A stretch of 64,000 bases of DNA, taken from positions 1 through 64,000 of the forward strand of contig CAIQIQ010000006.1 of the NCBI GenBank assembly GCA_903871935.1, given 5' to 3'. Source of the stretch: an uncultured Phycisphaerales bacterium. Its GTDB lineage: Bacteria; Planctomycetota; Phycisphaerae; Tepidisphaerales; Tepidisphaeraceae. A model generated the notes under the pieces. That model saw only the letters and a list, made by a program, of their open reading frames with translations. It was not told where the DNA came from and did no database searches. Positions 48,199 to 56,492 of the stretch are shown in pieces (within the stretch, counting starts at the first letter, position 1; each line of letters opens with the position of its first letter). The position numbers were made by a program, and so were the translations under genes.

Positions 48199-48226
48199 TT
48201 GACAGCAGACTTAGGGTCGCTACATT
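48199..48226 (+). promoter_or_regulatory. sigma70-type promoter of the ribosomal operon
   Basis: A perfect -35 box TTGACA (48199-48204) is followed after 16 bases by TACATT (48221-48226), a 4-of-6 match to the -10 box. The expected start is near 48233, giving an 80-base leader before rpsJ. No other strong promoter is visible between the antitoxin gene and rpsJ, so it probably drives the S10 cluster. Confidence 0.55.
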
Positions 48227-48315
48227 ACTTGGCCCACCGCATTTGGCGGTGCATTGGCACATATTCTGTCCGAAGTAGGGCAGAGCTGAGCAGGAACAAC
48301 CGAAAGAAGGACACG

Positions 48316-48624
48316 ATGAGCGGAGATCGGATCAGGATTCGAATGGAAGCCTACGACCACAGAGCTCTTGATGCCTCGGCAAAAGAGATCGTGGAACACG
48401 CGAAGCGCACCAACGCCCGCGTTTGCGGCCCCATTCCGCTTCCCACCCGCATCGAACGCTACACCGTCCTTCGTTCACCTCATATCGATAAAAAGAGCCG
48501 CGAGCAGTTCGAGATGCGCACGCACAAACGCGTGATTGACATCTTCGAGCCAACCGGCCGCACGATTGAGGCGCTGAATCGTCTTGTTGTTCCGGCCGGT
48601 GTGTTCGTGAAGATCAAAGCATAA
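48316..48624 (+). CDS. rpsJ: 30S ribosomal protein S10
   Basis: A 102-residue S10 (NusE), part of the 30S head and of the NusB antitermination complex. Seen: [20 protein letters not shown] near the start, [19 protein letters not shown] near 38 and [13 protein letters not shown] near 66. The frame is open to 48085, but AAGGA at 48307 and the conserved N-terminus fix ATG 48316. It is the first gene of the cluster and is followed by a hairpin. Confidence 0.98.
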   Translation: MSGDRIRIRMEAYDHRALDASAKEIVEHAKRTNARVCGPIPLPTRIERYTVLRSPHIDKKSREQFEMRTHKRVIDIFEPTGRTIEALNRLVVPAGVFVKIKA

Positions 48625-48638
48625 CGTCAGCTGACTAA

Positions 48639-48667
48639 ATGCCCTAGAGGACCATCCTCCAGGGCAT
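48639..48667 (+). terminator. hairpin between rpsJ and rplC, possible attenuator
   Basis: ATGCCCT (48639-48645) pairs with AGGGCAT (48661-48667), and GAGG with CCTC, leaving one mismatch and a 5-base loop. TTGTGATTAG follows, which is too poor in T for a strong terminator. It may act as an attenuator or as a leader element for the rplC-rplD part, where L4-type autoregulation is known in other bacteria. Confidence 0.45.
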
Positions 48668-48842
48668 TGTGATTAGCTACCGTGGGGTTCATCCAAGAAT
48701 CCACTCGCCTGAAAGGAGTACTTCCTTGCAGGTCACGGGCAAGCGGAGATGCATTGTCTTTACGCGGATAAGGTCCTTTTCTAAGGAAAGGACCGGCATG
48801 AAACGGGAGCGTTAGGCTTTCGGTTCCTCTGCCGGCAAAGCT

Positions 48843-49541
48843 ATGACGCCTGCACTGATTGGTAAAAAAATGGGCATGACCCGCGTGTACGACGCGAAAG
48901 GCACGGTAGTGCCTGTGACCGTCGTCCAGGCCGGGCCTTGCGCGATAACCCAGATCAAGACAGTTGACTCGGACGGCTACTACGCCGTCCAGCTTGGTTT
49001 TGGCCAGGCAGCCCCCAGGCACAGCACGATGCCCCAGATCGGGCACTGTGCAAAAGCCGGCGTTGGCCCGCTGCGGCATTTCCGGGAAATCCGGCTTGCC
49101 GCTGCCACGGACCAAACGTTGGGCGCGACGGTGAATGTGTCGCTGTTCTCGGATGTGAAGTTTGTGGACGTGATCGGTGTCAGCAAGGGCAAGGGCTTCG
49201 CGGGCGTTATGAAGCGATACCACTTCGGTGGTCAGTGCGCTTCGCACGGTACCGAGCGTAAGCACCGCTCGCCTGGCTCGATCGCTTCCCGCGCCACCTG
49301 GCGTGGCCAGTGCGGTAAGCCCAAGAAGGGCGTTCGCATGGCCGGCCACATGGGTGTGGATCGTGTGACTACCCGTAATCACAGCCTTGTGAAGATCGAC
49401 GCCGAGCGGAACCTGATGCTGATCAAGGGTGCCCTTCCGGGTGCCAATGGTGCGGTGGTGTTCATCCGCAAGTCGATCACAGCGCGTATCCGTCCAGAAG
49501 CTCCGGTCGAAGCGCCCAAGGCAGAAGCAAAGAAGAAGTAA
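48843..49541 (+). CDS. rplC: 50S ribosomal protein L3
   Basis: A 232-residue L3, an early assembly protein near the peptidyl-transferase centre. Seen: IGKKMGMTRVYDAKG near the start, the central loop FAGVMKRYHFGGQCASHGT and RMAGHMGVDRVTTRN. A short lysine/alanine tail (PKAEAKKK) extends past the usual end. It begins 218 bases after rpsJ. The region before ATG 48843 has no strong Shine-Dalgarno, unusual for this operon. Confidence 0.98.
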   Translation: MTPALIGKKMGMTRVYDAKGTVVPVTVVQAGPCAITQIKTVDSDGYYAVQLGFGQAAPRHSTMPQIGHCAKAGVGPLRHFREIRLAAATDQTLGATVNVSLFSDVKFVDVIGVSKGKGFAGVMKRYHFGGQCASHGTERKHRSPGSIASRATWRGQCGKPKKGVRMAGHMGVDRVTTRNHSLVKIDAERNLMLIKGALPGANGAVVFIRKSITARIRPEAPVEAPKAEAKKK

Positions 49542-49594
49542 CGCGTCGGTGGCCAGGAAGTGGCGAGACGAGATGACGAATAAGGACCAGAACC

Positions 49595-50209
49595 ATGATT
49601 GAAGTTCCGGTTTTCAACCAGGATGGCCAGAAGGTCGAGACGATCCAGGTCGACGAGCAATTACTCGGCGGCGAGGTCAACAAGGCCCTTCTGAAACAGG
49701 CGATTGTGATGTACCACGCGAATTTGCGTCAGGGCACCGCCCAGACGCAGGCCCGCGGCGACGTCGCCGGTTCGACCCGCAAGCTCTTTAAGCAGAAGGG
49801 CACCGGCAACGCCCGTACTGGCGGTATCCGCAACCCAATTAAGAAGGGTGGCGGCCACGCCAAGCAGACGTATCCGACCGAGTTTCGGCAGTCGCTGAAC
49901 GTCAAGGCCCGCCGCATTGCCCGCGACAGCGCCTTGCTTTCGAAATTGCAGAGTGCCGAGGTCCGCGTGGTCGACAAGCTCGCTCTGAGTGAGCCCAAGA
50001 CCAAGCAGATCGCCAAGCTGTTCAAGGCCCTGGGAATCGAGCGGACCTGCTGCCTGGCAACGGCCGAGCATGACCCGATGGTCTACCGCAGTGCCCGCAA
50101 CATTGATCGTTGCGTGGTCACGACGGTGCGGCAGCTTAATGCCTGGGACATCATGCAGAAGCGAACGCTGCTGGTGACCAAGGATGGGCTGCAGAAGCTG
50201 CTGGCATAA
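49595..50209 (+). CDS. rplD: 50S ribosomal protein L4
   Basis: A 204-residue L4, which lines the exit tunnel and in other bacteria autoregulates the operon. Seen: the loop GTGNARTGGIRNPIKKGGG near 70, then VKARRIARDSALLSKL and ALGIERTCCLATAE. AAGGA lies nine bases before ATG 49595. Two adjacent cysteines at about 152 are unusual. Confidence 0.97.
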   Translation: MIEVPVFNQDGQKVETIQVDEQLLGGEVNKALLKQAIVMYHANLRQGTAQTQARGDVAGSTRKLFKQKGTGNARTGGIRNPIKKGGGHAKQTYPTEFRQSLNVKARRIARDSALLSKLQSAEVRVVDKLALSEPKTKQIAKLFKALGIERTCCLATAEHDPMVYRSARNIDRCVVTTVRQLNAWDIMQKRTLLVTKDGLQKLLA

Positions 50210-50269
50210 GGAACAACAAACCGGCGGCCGCGGGCGAAATGGCCCGCAAAGCCGCGGGAGTATAAAGCG

Positions 50270-50548
50270 ATGGATTACACGAGAGTCATCATCCGGCCGC
50301 TGGTTACCGAAAAGGGCACCCGCCAGGCGCAGAAGCTCAACGAGTATGCGTTTGAGGTTGCCAAGGGCGTCAACAAGCCCACGATCAAGCAGGCGGTTGA
50401 GAAGTTGTATGACGTGAAGGTTATTGATGTACGCACGATGACCCGCAAGGGCAAGACGCGCCGCACTCGCAAGGGTGAGGTCAGCGGTCCCGACATCAAA
50501 CGCGCCATTGTGAAGCTCGACGAGAACTCCAAGATCGATCTGTTCTAA
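50270..50548 (+). CDS. rplW: 50S ribosomal protein L23
   Basis: A 92-residue L23, located at the tunnel exit where SRP and trigger factor dock. Seen: YTRVIIRPLVTEKGTRQAQ at the start, YAFEVAKGVNKPTIKQAVE and VRTMTRKGKTRRTRKG. A GGGAG site precedes ATG 50270. Length and pattern are normal. Confidence 0.97.
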   Translation: MDYTRVIIRPLVTEKGTRQAQKLNEYAFEVAKGVNKPTIKQAVEKLYDVKVIDVRTMTRKGKTRRTRKGEVSGPDIKRAIVKLDENSKIDLF

Positions 50549-50572
50549 GCGAGAGAAGGCCAAGAGGAAGCC

Positions 50573-51442
50573 ATGGCTATCAAGAAATACAAGCCGACAA
50601 GCCCCGGACGCCGCGCTGGCAGCGTTCTGGACTACAAGACCCTGCTTACCAAATTCAAGCCCGAGAAGAGCTTGTGCGTGGGCCAGATTCGCGGCAGCGG
50701 CCGCAATCACCACGGCAAGATCACCTCCCAGGGCCGTGGCGGCGGCAACAAGCGCCTCTATCGCCTCATCGATTTCAAGCGGCTCAAGGACAACATGCCC
50801 GCCGCGGTGCTGGCGATTGAGTATGATCCCTTCCGGACCTGCCACATCGCCCTGATCCAGTACCAGGATGGAACCAAGAGTTATATCCTGGGTCCCTTGG
50901 GCCTGAAGGTCGGCCAGACGGTGGTCAGCGGAACCAATGCTCCGCCGGAAATCGGAAACTGCATGCCGCTGGCGAACGTGCCCTCGGGCATGGAAATCCA
51001 CAATATCGAAATGAACCCCGGGCAGGGCGGCAAGCTGTGCCGCTCGGCCGGCAATGTTGCCCGCCTGGGCGCCAAAGAAGGCGAGTGGTCGGTGATCATT
51101 CTGCCCTCGGGCGAAATGCGCCGGGTCCGCTCGGCTTGCCGGGCGACCATCGGGCAGATCGGCAACATCGACTGGATCAACGTTTCGCTGGGCAAGGCCG
51201 GCCGCAGCCGGCACCGGGGGATTCGTCCTCTGTCCCGCGCCAAGGCGAAGAACCCGATCGACCATCCGATGGGTGGTGGTGAAGGCCGCACCAACGGCGG
51301 CCGCCATCCCTGTTCGGCGACCGGTGTGCCGGCCAAGGGCGGCATCACCCGCAGCCCGCGCAAGGGTTCGGAGAAGCTGATTCTCCGCCGCCGCAAGTTT
51401 GGCCGGTTCCAGCAGCGTCCACAGACCGTCAGTGGTGTGTAA
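50573..51442 (+). CDS. rplB: 50S ribosomal protein L2
   Basis: A 289-residue L2, needed for subunit joining and peptidyl transfer. Seen: the N-terminal KYKPTSPGRR, GRNHHGKITSQGRGGGNKR near 43, VARLGAKEGEWSVIILPSGE near 160 and NPIDHPMGGGEGRTNGGR near 222, which carries the conserved histidine. GAGG at 50561 precedes ATG 50573. Confidence 0.98.
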   Translation: MAIKKYKPTSPGRRAGSVLDYKTLLTKFKPEKSLCVGQIRGSGRNHHGKITSQGRGGGNKRLYRLIDFKRLKDNMPAAVLAIEYDPFRTCHIALIQYQDGTKSYILGPLGLKVGQTVVSGTNAPPEIGNCMPLANVPSGMEIHNIEMNPGQGGKLCRSAGNVARLGAKEGEWSVIILPSGEMRRVRSACRATIGQIGNIDWINVSLGKAGRSRHRGIRPLSRAKAKNPIDHPMGGGEGRTNGGRHPCSATGVPAKGGITRSPRKGSEKLILRRRKFGRFQQRPQTVSGV

Positions 51443-51470
51443 TAGAAGGCACGATACGGAGTAAGAAACA

Positions 51471-51779
51471 ATGAGTCGCAGCTCGAAGAAAGGGCCTTTC
51501 GTCAACGAGAAGTTGTTCGCAAAGGTCATGAAGCTCAACGAGAACCGGGCCAAGCAGGTGATCAAAACCTGGGCACGGGCATGCACGATCATCCCGGAGT
51601 TCGTGGGCCATACGTTTGAGGTCCACAACGGTAACAAGTTCCTTAAAGTGTTCGTGCAAGAAGACATGGTCGGGCACAAGCTCGGCGAGTTTTCCCCGAC
51701 GCGTGTGTTCAAGGGCCACGGCGGCGTGAAGAAGCCGGAAGCCGCTGGCGCTGCACCGGCTGCCCCGGCGCCCAAGTAA
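51471..51779 (+). CDS. rpsS: 30S ribosomal protein S19
   Basis: A 102-residue S19, in the 30S head beside S13. Seen: [16 protein letters not shown] at the start, [21 protein letters not shown] near 35 and [18 protein letters not shown] near 66. The last dozen residues ([14 protein letters not shown]) are an alanine/proline tail beyond the usual end. GGAG precedes ATG 51471. Confidence 0.98.
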   Translation: MSRSSKKGPFVNEKLFAKVMKLNENRAKQVIKTWARACTIIPEFVGHTFEVHNGNKFLKVFVQEDMVGHKLGEFSPTRVFKGHGGVKKPEAAGAAPAAPAPK

Positions 51780-51843
51780 GAATGACATGAAACGCCTCTC
51801 CGGCGCCTTTTAGGGCCGGCCATGAGGCGAAGAGGATAGTGCA

Positions 51844-52176
51844 ATGACTCACGTTGCAAAACATCGTTACGCTCGCATCGCTCCCCGCAAGGCGCGGTTG
51901 CTGGCGGACCTGGTTCGCGGCCGGAAGGTCGATGATGCCCTGACCATGCTTCAGTTTGCGAAGCAGCGGGCAGCCGGCATGGTCGCCCAGGTGATCAAGT
52001 CGGCGGCGGCCAACGCCACCGAAAAGGATGCCGACGCCCGCAAGCTGGTCGTGACCAAGTGCTGGGTCGACCCGGGTCCGATGATCAAGCGGTTTCAGCC
52101 GAAGGATCGCGGCAAGTCGTATGCGATCATGAAGCGCACGAGTCACATCGTGGTTGAAGTGGATGAGCGTGACTAA
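51844..52176 (+). CDS. rplV: 50S ribosomal protein L22
   Basis: A 110-residue L22, whose loop lines the exit tunnel. Seen: RYARIAPRKARLLADLVRG at the start, ALTMLQFAKQRAAGMVAQVI near 36 and a C-terminal RTSHIVVEV. Length is normal. GAGG lies about ten bases before ATG 51844. Confidence 0.98.
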   Translation: MTHVAKHRYARIAPRKARLLADLVRGRKVDDALTMLQFAKQRAAGMVAQVIKSAAANATEKDADARKLVVTKCWVDPGPMIKRFQPKDRGKSYAIMKRTSHIVVEVDERD

Positions 52177-52206
52177 CGCGATAAGCAGCAGAAGGTAGCC
52201 AAAGTT

Positions 52207-52905
52207 ATGGGCCAGAAGGTCAACCCAATCGGTTTCCGGACGGGCATCACTGAGGACTGGAAGTCCCGGTGGTACGCCCCCAAGGCCGTGTACGGCGAGT
52301 TCCTGGTCGAGGACCACAAGATCCGCCGTCACATTGATACCAAGCTCAACCGCCAGCCTCCATTCGCCGCGATCGCCGACGTGCTGATCGAGCGGACGCG
52401 TGAAGAGGTGACGGTGACGCTCAAGACCGCGCGACCGGGTCTTGTGATCGGCGCCAAAGGCGCTGAGGTCGACAAGCTCCGCGAGGATCTTGAAGACCTG
52501 ATCAAGCGCAAGGTCGCCCCGGTCAAGGTCATTGAGATCAAGAACCCGGATCTGAATGCCCAGCTTGTCAGCGAGGCGATTGCTGAGCAGCTCAAGAAGC
52601 GGGCCAGCTTCCGCCGCCTGATGAAGCAGCGGATGGAGAGCACGATGCAGGCGGGCGCCAAGGGCATCCGCATCAGCATCGCCGGCCGGCTCGGCGGGGC
52701 GGAAATCGCCCGTACCGAAAAGGCGACCGTTGGCTCGGTGCCGCTGACCACGCTGCAGGCGAACGTGGACTATGGCTATGCCATCGCGTGCACAACCTAT
52801 GGCGTGATCGGCGTCAAGGTGTGGGTCTACCGCGGCATGTATGGTGAGGAAGTGCTCGAGACGGATGTCCGTCCGGGCGGCGCTCCGCGTCGCGGCCGCC
52901 GGTAG
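52207..52905 (+). CDS. rpsC: 30S ribosomal protein S3
   Basis: A 232-residue S3 with the KH domain (TARPGLVIGAKGAEVDKLRE near 75) and the C-terminal domain ending in the GGAPRRGRR tail. It sits at the mRNA entry site. Seen also: GQKVNPIGFRTGITEDWKS at the start and RLGGAEIARTEKATVGSVP near 160. AAGGTAGCC precedes ATG 52207. Confidence 0.98.
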   Translation: MGQKVNPIGFRTGITEDWKSRWYAPKAVYGEFLVEDHKIRRHIDTKLNRQPPFAAIADVLIERTREEVTVTLKTARPGLVIGAKGAEVDKLREDLEDLIKRKVAPVKVIEIKNPDLNAQLVSEAIAEQLKKRASFRRLMKQRMESTMQAGAKGIRISIAGRLGGAEIARTEKATVGSVPLTTLQANVDYGYAIACTTYGVIGVKVWVYRGMYGEEVLETDVRPGGAPRRGRR

Positions 52906-52913
52906 TCCAAAAG

Positions 52914-52963
52914 GATTTGAGATCTGAGATCTGCAGTTTGAGATCTGAGGTCTGAGATTGAAG
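52914..52963. repeat. AGATCTGAG-type intergenic tract before rplP
   Basis: Tandem GATCTGA-like heptads, such as TGAGATCTGAGATCTGC, with internal AGATCT palindromes, fill the rpsC-rplP gap. Similar tracts lie before rplN, rplX, map and at 175-201. This one ends at the AAGG ribosome site of rplP. Confidence 0.65.
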
Positions 52964-52973
52964 AAGGTGTCCC

Positions 52974-53399
52974 ATGGCGATAATGCCCAAAAGAGTGAAG
53001 TTCCGTAAGAGCCAGCGCGGCAAGATGCGAGGCAATGCCACCCAGGGCAACCGCGTGTCGTTCGGCGAATATGGCCTGCAGTCGCTGGAGCATGCCTGGA
53101 TCAACGCGAAGGTGATTGAGGCCGGCCGCGTGGCCTGCTCGCATTATCTGCACGGCTCCGGCCGCGTGTTCATCCGCATCTTCCCGAGCAAGTCGGTGTC
53201 GGGCAAGCCGTTGGAAGTGCGTATGGGTACCGGCAAGGGCGAGCCCGAGTACTGGGCAGCCATTGTCAAACCTGGAACGATCATGTTTGAGGTCGCGGGA
53301 GTGGATGAGGTGACCGCGAAGCGAACGCTGGCCCGCGTGGCGCACAAGATGCCCGTGGCCTGCCGCTTTGTCAGCCGCCGCCACACCGCCGGCGTGTAA
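52974..53399 (+). CDS. rplP: 50S ribosomal protein L16
   Basis: A 141-residue L16, which contacts A- and P-site tRNA. Seen: MPKRVKFRKSQRGKMRGNA at the start, GEYGLQSLEHAWINAKVIEA near 33 and the arginine-rich ACSHYLHGSGRVFIRIFPS-like segment near 54. AAGG at about 52965 precedes ATG 52974. Length is normal (about 137-141). Confidence 0.98.
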   Translation: MAIMPKRVKFRKSQRGKMRGNATQGNRVSFGEYGLQSLEHAWINAKVIEAGRVACSHYLHGSGRVFIRIFPSKSVSGKPLEVRMGTGKGEPEYWAAIVKPGTIMFEVAGVDEVTAKRTLARVAHKMPVACRFVSRRHTAGV

Positions 53400-53440
53400 C
53401 GGATCTCAAACGAAGGCACTTAAGAAGTGCAGGAACAACG

Positions 53441-53644
53441 ATGAAGATCAAAGAGATCACAGAAAAGGAAACGAACCTCCTGGTGCACGAAATGGCCGAG
53501 AAGCAGAAGCACATGTTTGCCCTGCGCTCCCAGGCCGTGACCGAGAAGCTGGAAAACCCCAGCGAACTCGGCAAGACCCGGAAGGATATCGCCAGGATCA
53601 AGACCGTGCTGCGTCAGCGCGAGCTGGCCCAGAAGGCCAAGTAA
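53441..53644 (+). CDS. rpmC: 50S ribosomal protein L29
   Basis: A 67-residue L29, at the tunnel exit near L23. Seen: EITEKETNLLVHEMAEKQKH and the typical LGKTRKDIARIKTVLRQR near 45. AGGA precedes ATG 53441. Confidence 0.96.
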   Translation: MKIKEITEKETNLLVHEMAEKQKHMFALRSQAVTEKLENPSELGKTRKDIARIKTVLRQRELAQKAK

Positions 53645-53661
53645 GGCCCTGAACAAGAAGG

Positions 53662-53681
53662 AGGGCGGAGAGTTCCGCCCT
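53662..53681 (+). repeat. hairpin overlapping the rpsQ ribosome binding site
   Basis: AGGGCGGA (53662-53669) and TCCGCCCT (53674-53681) form a perfect 8-bp stem around GAGT. The Shine-Dalgarno AAGGAGG (53658-53664) overlaps the left arm, and ATG 53690 lies eight bases after the right arm. Folding would partly hide the site, so translational control of rpsQ is plausible. Confidence 0.55.
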
Positions 53682-53689
53682 GCAAACCG

Positions 53690-54028
53690 ATGAGTGAAGC
53701 GAAACCAGCAATCCAGCAGCGTCCCCTGCTCCGCAAGATCCAGGGCGTCGTGGCCTCGGATAAGACGGACAAGACGATCAAGGTGGTCGTCGCATACCAG
53801 CACCAGCACCCGAAGTACGGGAAGATCATGAAGCGCAGGACGGTGCTGCATGTGCACGACGAAAAGAACCTGGCCAAGGAAGGCGATCTGGTCGAGGTGG
53901 GTGAGTGTCGGCCGATCAGCCGCACCAAGCACCATCGCCTGCTGCGGATTGTTGCAGCCGCCCCTGAGCGCGCCGTGCAGGTTTCCGCCGAAGAAGTGAT
54001 GACCGGCAAGGCGCCGGAGCAGAAGTGA
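53690..54028 (+). CDS. rpsQ: 30S ribosomal protein S17
   Basis: A 112-residue S17. Seen: KIQGVVASDKTDKTIKVVV near 20, KRRTVLHVHDEKN near 47 and the RPISRTKHHRLLRIV end of the OB fold near 76. Typical length is about 85, so the N-terminus (about 12 residues) and C-terminus (about 15 residues) are slightly extended. A hairpin overlaps its ribosome site. Confidence 0.97.
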   Translation: MSEAKPAIQQRPLLRKIQGVVASDKTDKTIKVVVAYQHQHPKYGKIMKRRTVLHVHDEKNLAKEGDLVEVGECRPISRTKHHRLLRIVAAAPERAVQVSAEEVMTGKAPEQK

Positions 54029-54068
54029 TCTCTGAATCTGATATTTCAGATTTGAGATTGGAGATGGA
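54029..54068. repeat. AGATTTGAG-type intergenic tract before rplN
   Basis: A tract of the same family as at 52914, with CTGATATTTCAGATTTG and TGAGATTGGAGATGG. Its end contains GGAG at about 54060 and so appears to supply the ribosome binding site of rplN. Confidence 0.6.
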
Positions 54069-54071
54069 ACG

Positions 54072-54458
54072 ATGATCCAGCAACAGACTTATGTCGATAT
54101 CGCCGACAACAGCGGCGCGAAGCAGGCGATGTGCATCAAGGTGCTGCGCGGCTCTTCCAGCCGTGGCAAGTTCAAGCGCAAGGTCGCCCATATCGGCGAC
54201 ATCATTATCTGCGCCGTCAAGAAAGCGATGCCCGGCGCCGAGATCAAGCAGGGCGAGATTATCAGGTGCGTGGTGGTTCGCACGAAGCAGCCCACCCGCC
54301 GGCCTGATGGCAGCTACGTCCGCTTTGACAAGAACGCCGCGGTCGTCATCGACGAAGAGAACAATCCGAAGGGCACCCGCATCTTCGGCGCTGTCGCTCG
54401 TGAACTGCGTGACAAGAACTTCATGAAGATTGTCTCGCTGGCGAGCGAAGTGGTGTGA
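54072..54458 (+). CDS. rplN: 50S ribosomal protein L14
   Basis: A 128-residue L14, in the 50S cleft facing the 30S. Seen: [19 protein letters not shown] at the start, [20 protein letters not shown] near 35 and [20 protein letters not shown] near 100. Six residues longer than the usual 122. Its ribosome site lies in the preceding repeat tract. Confidence 0.98.
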   Translation: MIQQQTYVDIADNSGAKQAMCIKVLRGSSSRGKFKRKVAHIGDIIICAVKKAMPGAEIKQGEIIRCVVVRTKQPTRRPDGSYVRFDKNAAVVIDEENNPKGTRIFGAVARELRDKNFMKIVSLASEVV

Positions 54459-54497
54459 GTGATCTGGAAGACTGAGATTTCAGATCTGAGATTCAGG
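54459..54497. repeat. AGATCTGAG-type intergenic tract before rplX
   Basis: A third tract of the family, with GAGATTTCAGATCTGAG and neighbouring partial copies. The palindrome TCAGATCTGA is perfect. It lies between the rplN stop and the rplX ribosome site. Confidence 0.6.
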
Positions 54498-54511
54498 AAC
54501 GGGACTTACCT

Positions 54512-54838
54512 ATGGCAATGCGAATCAAACAAGGCGATACGGTGATGGTGATCACGGGCCGCGACAAGGGCAAGACCGGCAAGGTCCTGCTCGTTCTTAC
54601 GGACAAGGGCCGCCTCGTCGTCGAGGGCGTGAACCGCGTGTGGAAGCACGTCAAACCCTCGCAGCGCTCGCCGCAGGGCGGGCGGATCCAGAAGGATGCC
54701 CCGATCCAGGCGAGCAACGTGATGCCCGTGGATCCATCCACTGGCAAGCCGACCCGCGTGAAGTTTGAAGTGCGCGACGGCAAGAAGCATCGGGTCGCCA
54801 TCAAGAGCGGCACGAGCTTGGGCGTCGTTGGCAAATAA
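54512..54838 (+). CDS. rplX: 50S ribosomal protein L24
   Basis: A 108-residue L24, an assembly initiator. Seen: the KOW motif KQGDTVMVITGRDKGKTGKV near residue 6, VEGVNRVWKHVKPS near 41 and SNVMPVDPSTGKPTRVKFEV near 70. AGGAACGGGA precedes ATG 54512. Length is normal. Confidence 0.98.
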   Translation: MAMRIKQGDTVMVITGRDKGKTGKVLLVLTDKGRLVVEGVNRVWKHVKPSQRSPQGGRIQKDAPIQASNVMPVDPSTGKPTRVKFEVRDGKKHRVAIKSGTSLGVVGK

Positions 54839-54882
54839 GCAGGCAGAACCTATTCGGATGAAGAAAACATCCGGAGGCGAAA

Positions 54883-55626
54883 ATGGCTGATCAGGAAAAC
54901 AAGGAAAAGAAAGAAAAGAAGCCGAAGCCCGAAGGCCAGGCTCAGCACAAGGGCGATGGCAAAGGCAAGGGTGAAGGCAAAGCCAAGGGCGCCCGGAAGC
55001 CCAAGGGCGAGGCCGCTGGCGCCGAAGCCGCTGCCGATGACACCCCGTCCAGGCCGGCGCCCCCCGCCCGCATGGCGATCAAGTATCGCGAGCAGGTCGT
55101 CCCGGCGCTGCAGCAGAAGTTCGGCTATAAGAACGCGCTTGCCGTGCCCCGTCTGGAGAAGATCGTGATCTCCATGGGCCTGGGCAAGTTCGTCACCGCC
55201 GGTGACAAGGGCAAGATGGAGATTGCCGAGAAGGAACTGGCACAGATCGCCGGCCAGAAGCCGGTGCGCTGCAAGGCCAAGAAGGCCGTGTCGAACTTCA
55301 AGGTTCGCGAGGGCCAGGAGACGGGCCTGAAGGTCACGCTTCGCGGCACGCGGATGTATGAGTTCCTCGACCGACTGATCGCTCTGGCGATCCCCCGCGT
55401 GAAGGACTTCCGCGGTCTGCCCAAGGATGGCTTTGACAATAACGGCAACTACAACTTCGGGTTCACTGAACAGACGGTGTTCCCTGAAGTCGATGCCGCG
55501 GCCGTCACGTTTCAGCAGGGCATGAACATCACCATGGTGATCAACAATGCCGGCAGCCCCGACAAGGGCCGGGCTCTGCTGCAGGAGTTTGGTTTCCCGT
55601 TCGAGACCCCCGAGAGCAAGAAGTAG
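54883..55626 (+). CDS. rplE: 50S ribosomal protein L5 with a long charged N-terminal extension
   Basis: A 247-residue L5, which binds 5S rRNA and the P-site tRNA. The conserved part starts at about residue 64 ([19 protein letters not shown]) and includes [33 protein letters not shown] and the C-terminal [18 protein letters not shown]. Residues 1-63 are a lysine/glutamate/glycine/alanine-rich low-complexity extension absent from typical L5 (about 180 residues). GGAGG at 54871-54875, seven bases before ATG 54883, favours the long form over the internal ATG 55072. Confidence 0.97.
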   Translation: MADQENKEKKEKKPKPEGQAQHKGDGKGKGEGKAKGARKPKGEAAGAEAAADDTPSRPAPPARMAIKYREQVVPALQQKFGYKNALAVPRLEKIVISMGLGKFVTAGDKGKMEIAEKELAQIAGQKPVRCKAKKAVSNFKVREGQETGLKVTLRGTRMYEFLDRLIALAIPRVKDFRGLPKDGFDNNGNYNFGFTEQTVFPEVDAAAVTFQQGMNITMVINNAGSPDKGRALLQEFGFPFETPESKK

Positions 55627-55636
55627 GACTAGACAT

Positions 55637-55906
55637 ATGGCCACTACAGCCTGGGTTATGAAGCAACGGCGCCGTCAGGAGATCGTCAAGAAATATGCCG
55701 AGCTCCGCCGGCAGCTTAAGAAAGAGAAGAACTACGCGGCGCTGGCAAAGCTGCCCCGCGATTCCAGCCCCACTCGCCTGCATAACCGCTGCGAGTTGAC
55801 CGGCCGGTCGCATGCGTATCTGCGGAAGTTCAAGATCTGCCGAATCCAGCTCCGCGAGCTGGCACTGTCGGGCAAGATCCCGGGCCTGAAAAAGGCAAGC
55901 TGGTAG
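55637..55906 (+). CDS. rpsN: 30S ribosomal protein S14, zinc-independent type
   Basis: An 89-residue S14 of the long, zinc-free type. Seen: [20 protein letters not shown] at the start, [20 protein letters not shown] near 41 and [20 protein letters not shown] near 68. It lacks the CxxC pair of the short type. ATG 55637 follows TAGGAC, although the frame is open to 55547. Confidence 0.97.
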   Translation: MATTAWVMKQRRRQEIVKKYAELRRQLKKEKNYAALAKLPRDSSPTRLHNRCELTGRSHAYLRKFKICRIQLRELALSGKIPGLKKASW

Positions 55907-56001
55907 GAACAGGACAACACGAAGTGGGCTGGAAGGCCGCCAGCGCGAGCGAAGAGCTCATCTGCGGAACCGTCAGCCCCTAATGAGGAAAGTTTACGGC
56001 G

Positions 56002-56400
56002 ATGAATAATCAGGATCCCATCGCGGACATGCTGACCCGAATCCGGAATGCCAACCGCGTCGGCCGGCGCATGGTGCTGGTGCCTCGCAGCAAGGTCTGC
56101 ATTGGCATTGCCCATGTGCTCAAGGACGAAGGTTACATTGAGGAATTCGATGTCATCGAAGATACCGCCCAGGGCCAGATCCGCATCAAGCTCAAGTACC
56201 AGAGCAATGGCGACAAGGTGATCCATGCACTGGATCGCTCCAGCAAGCCTGGGTGCCGCCAGTATCGCAAGGTCACGGATATGCCCAAAGTGCTTAATGG
56301 CATGGGCATCAGCATCGTCAGCACGTCCAAGGGCGTGATGAGCGATCGCAAGGCCATCGAGAGCAACGTTGGTGGCGAGCTGATCTGCACGGTCAGCTAA
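56002..56400 (+). CDS. rpsH: 30S ribosomal protein S8
   Basis: A 132-residue S8, a central-domain assembly protein that represses the spc operon in E. coli. Seen: DPIADMLTRIRNANRVGRRM at the start and GMGISIVSTSKGVMSDRKA near 101, with GGELICTVS at the end. GAGGAAAG precedes ATG 56002. Length is normal. Confidence 0.98.
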   Translation: MNNQDPIADMLTRIRNANRVGRRMVLVPRSKVCIGIAHVLKDEGYIEEFDVIEDTAQGQIRIKLKYQSNGDKVIHALDRSSKPGCRQYRKVTDMPKVLNGMGISIVSTSKGVMSDRKAIESNVGGELICTVS

Positions 56401-56492
56401 GGACTTGTTGGAATGAGTTGGAGATGAACGTCCTCTCTCCGGCTGACCGCCGTAACAAGGCCTTAAGCCGAGAGTCAGAGAATGGAGCAACT

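Noticed and set aside
48085..48315. Upstream in-frame extension of rpsJ
   Set aside because: The conserved S10 start and AAGGA mark ATG 48316, and the promoter lies inside the extended stretch.
49661..51859. 732-residue open frame antisense to rplD-rplV
   Set aside because: It spans six real ribosomal genes in the opposite direction, has no recognisable domain and matches the pattern of GC-driven shadow frames.
55072..55626. Canonical-length rplE beginning at the internal ATG
   Set aside because: The GGAGG at 54871 sits at ideal spacing before the upstream ATG, and nothing comparable precedes 55072, so the extended form was preferred; proteomics could reverse this.
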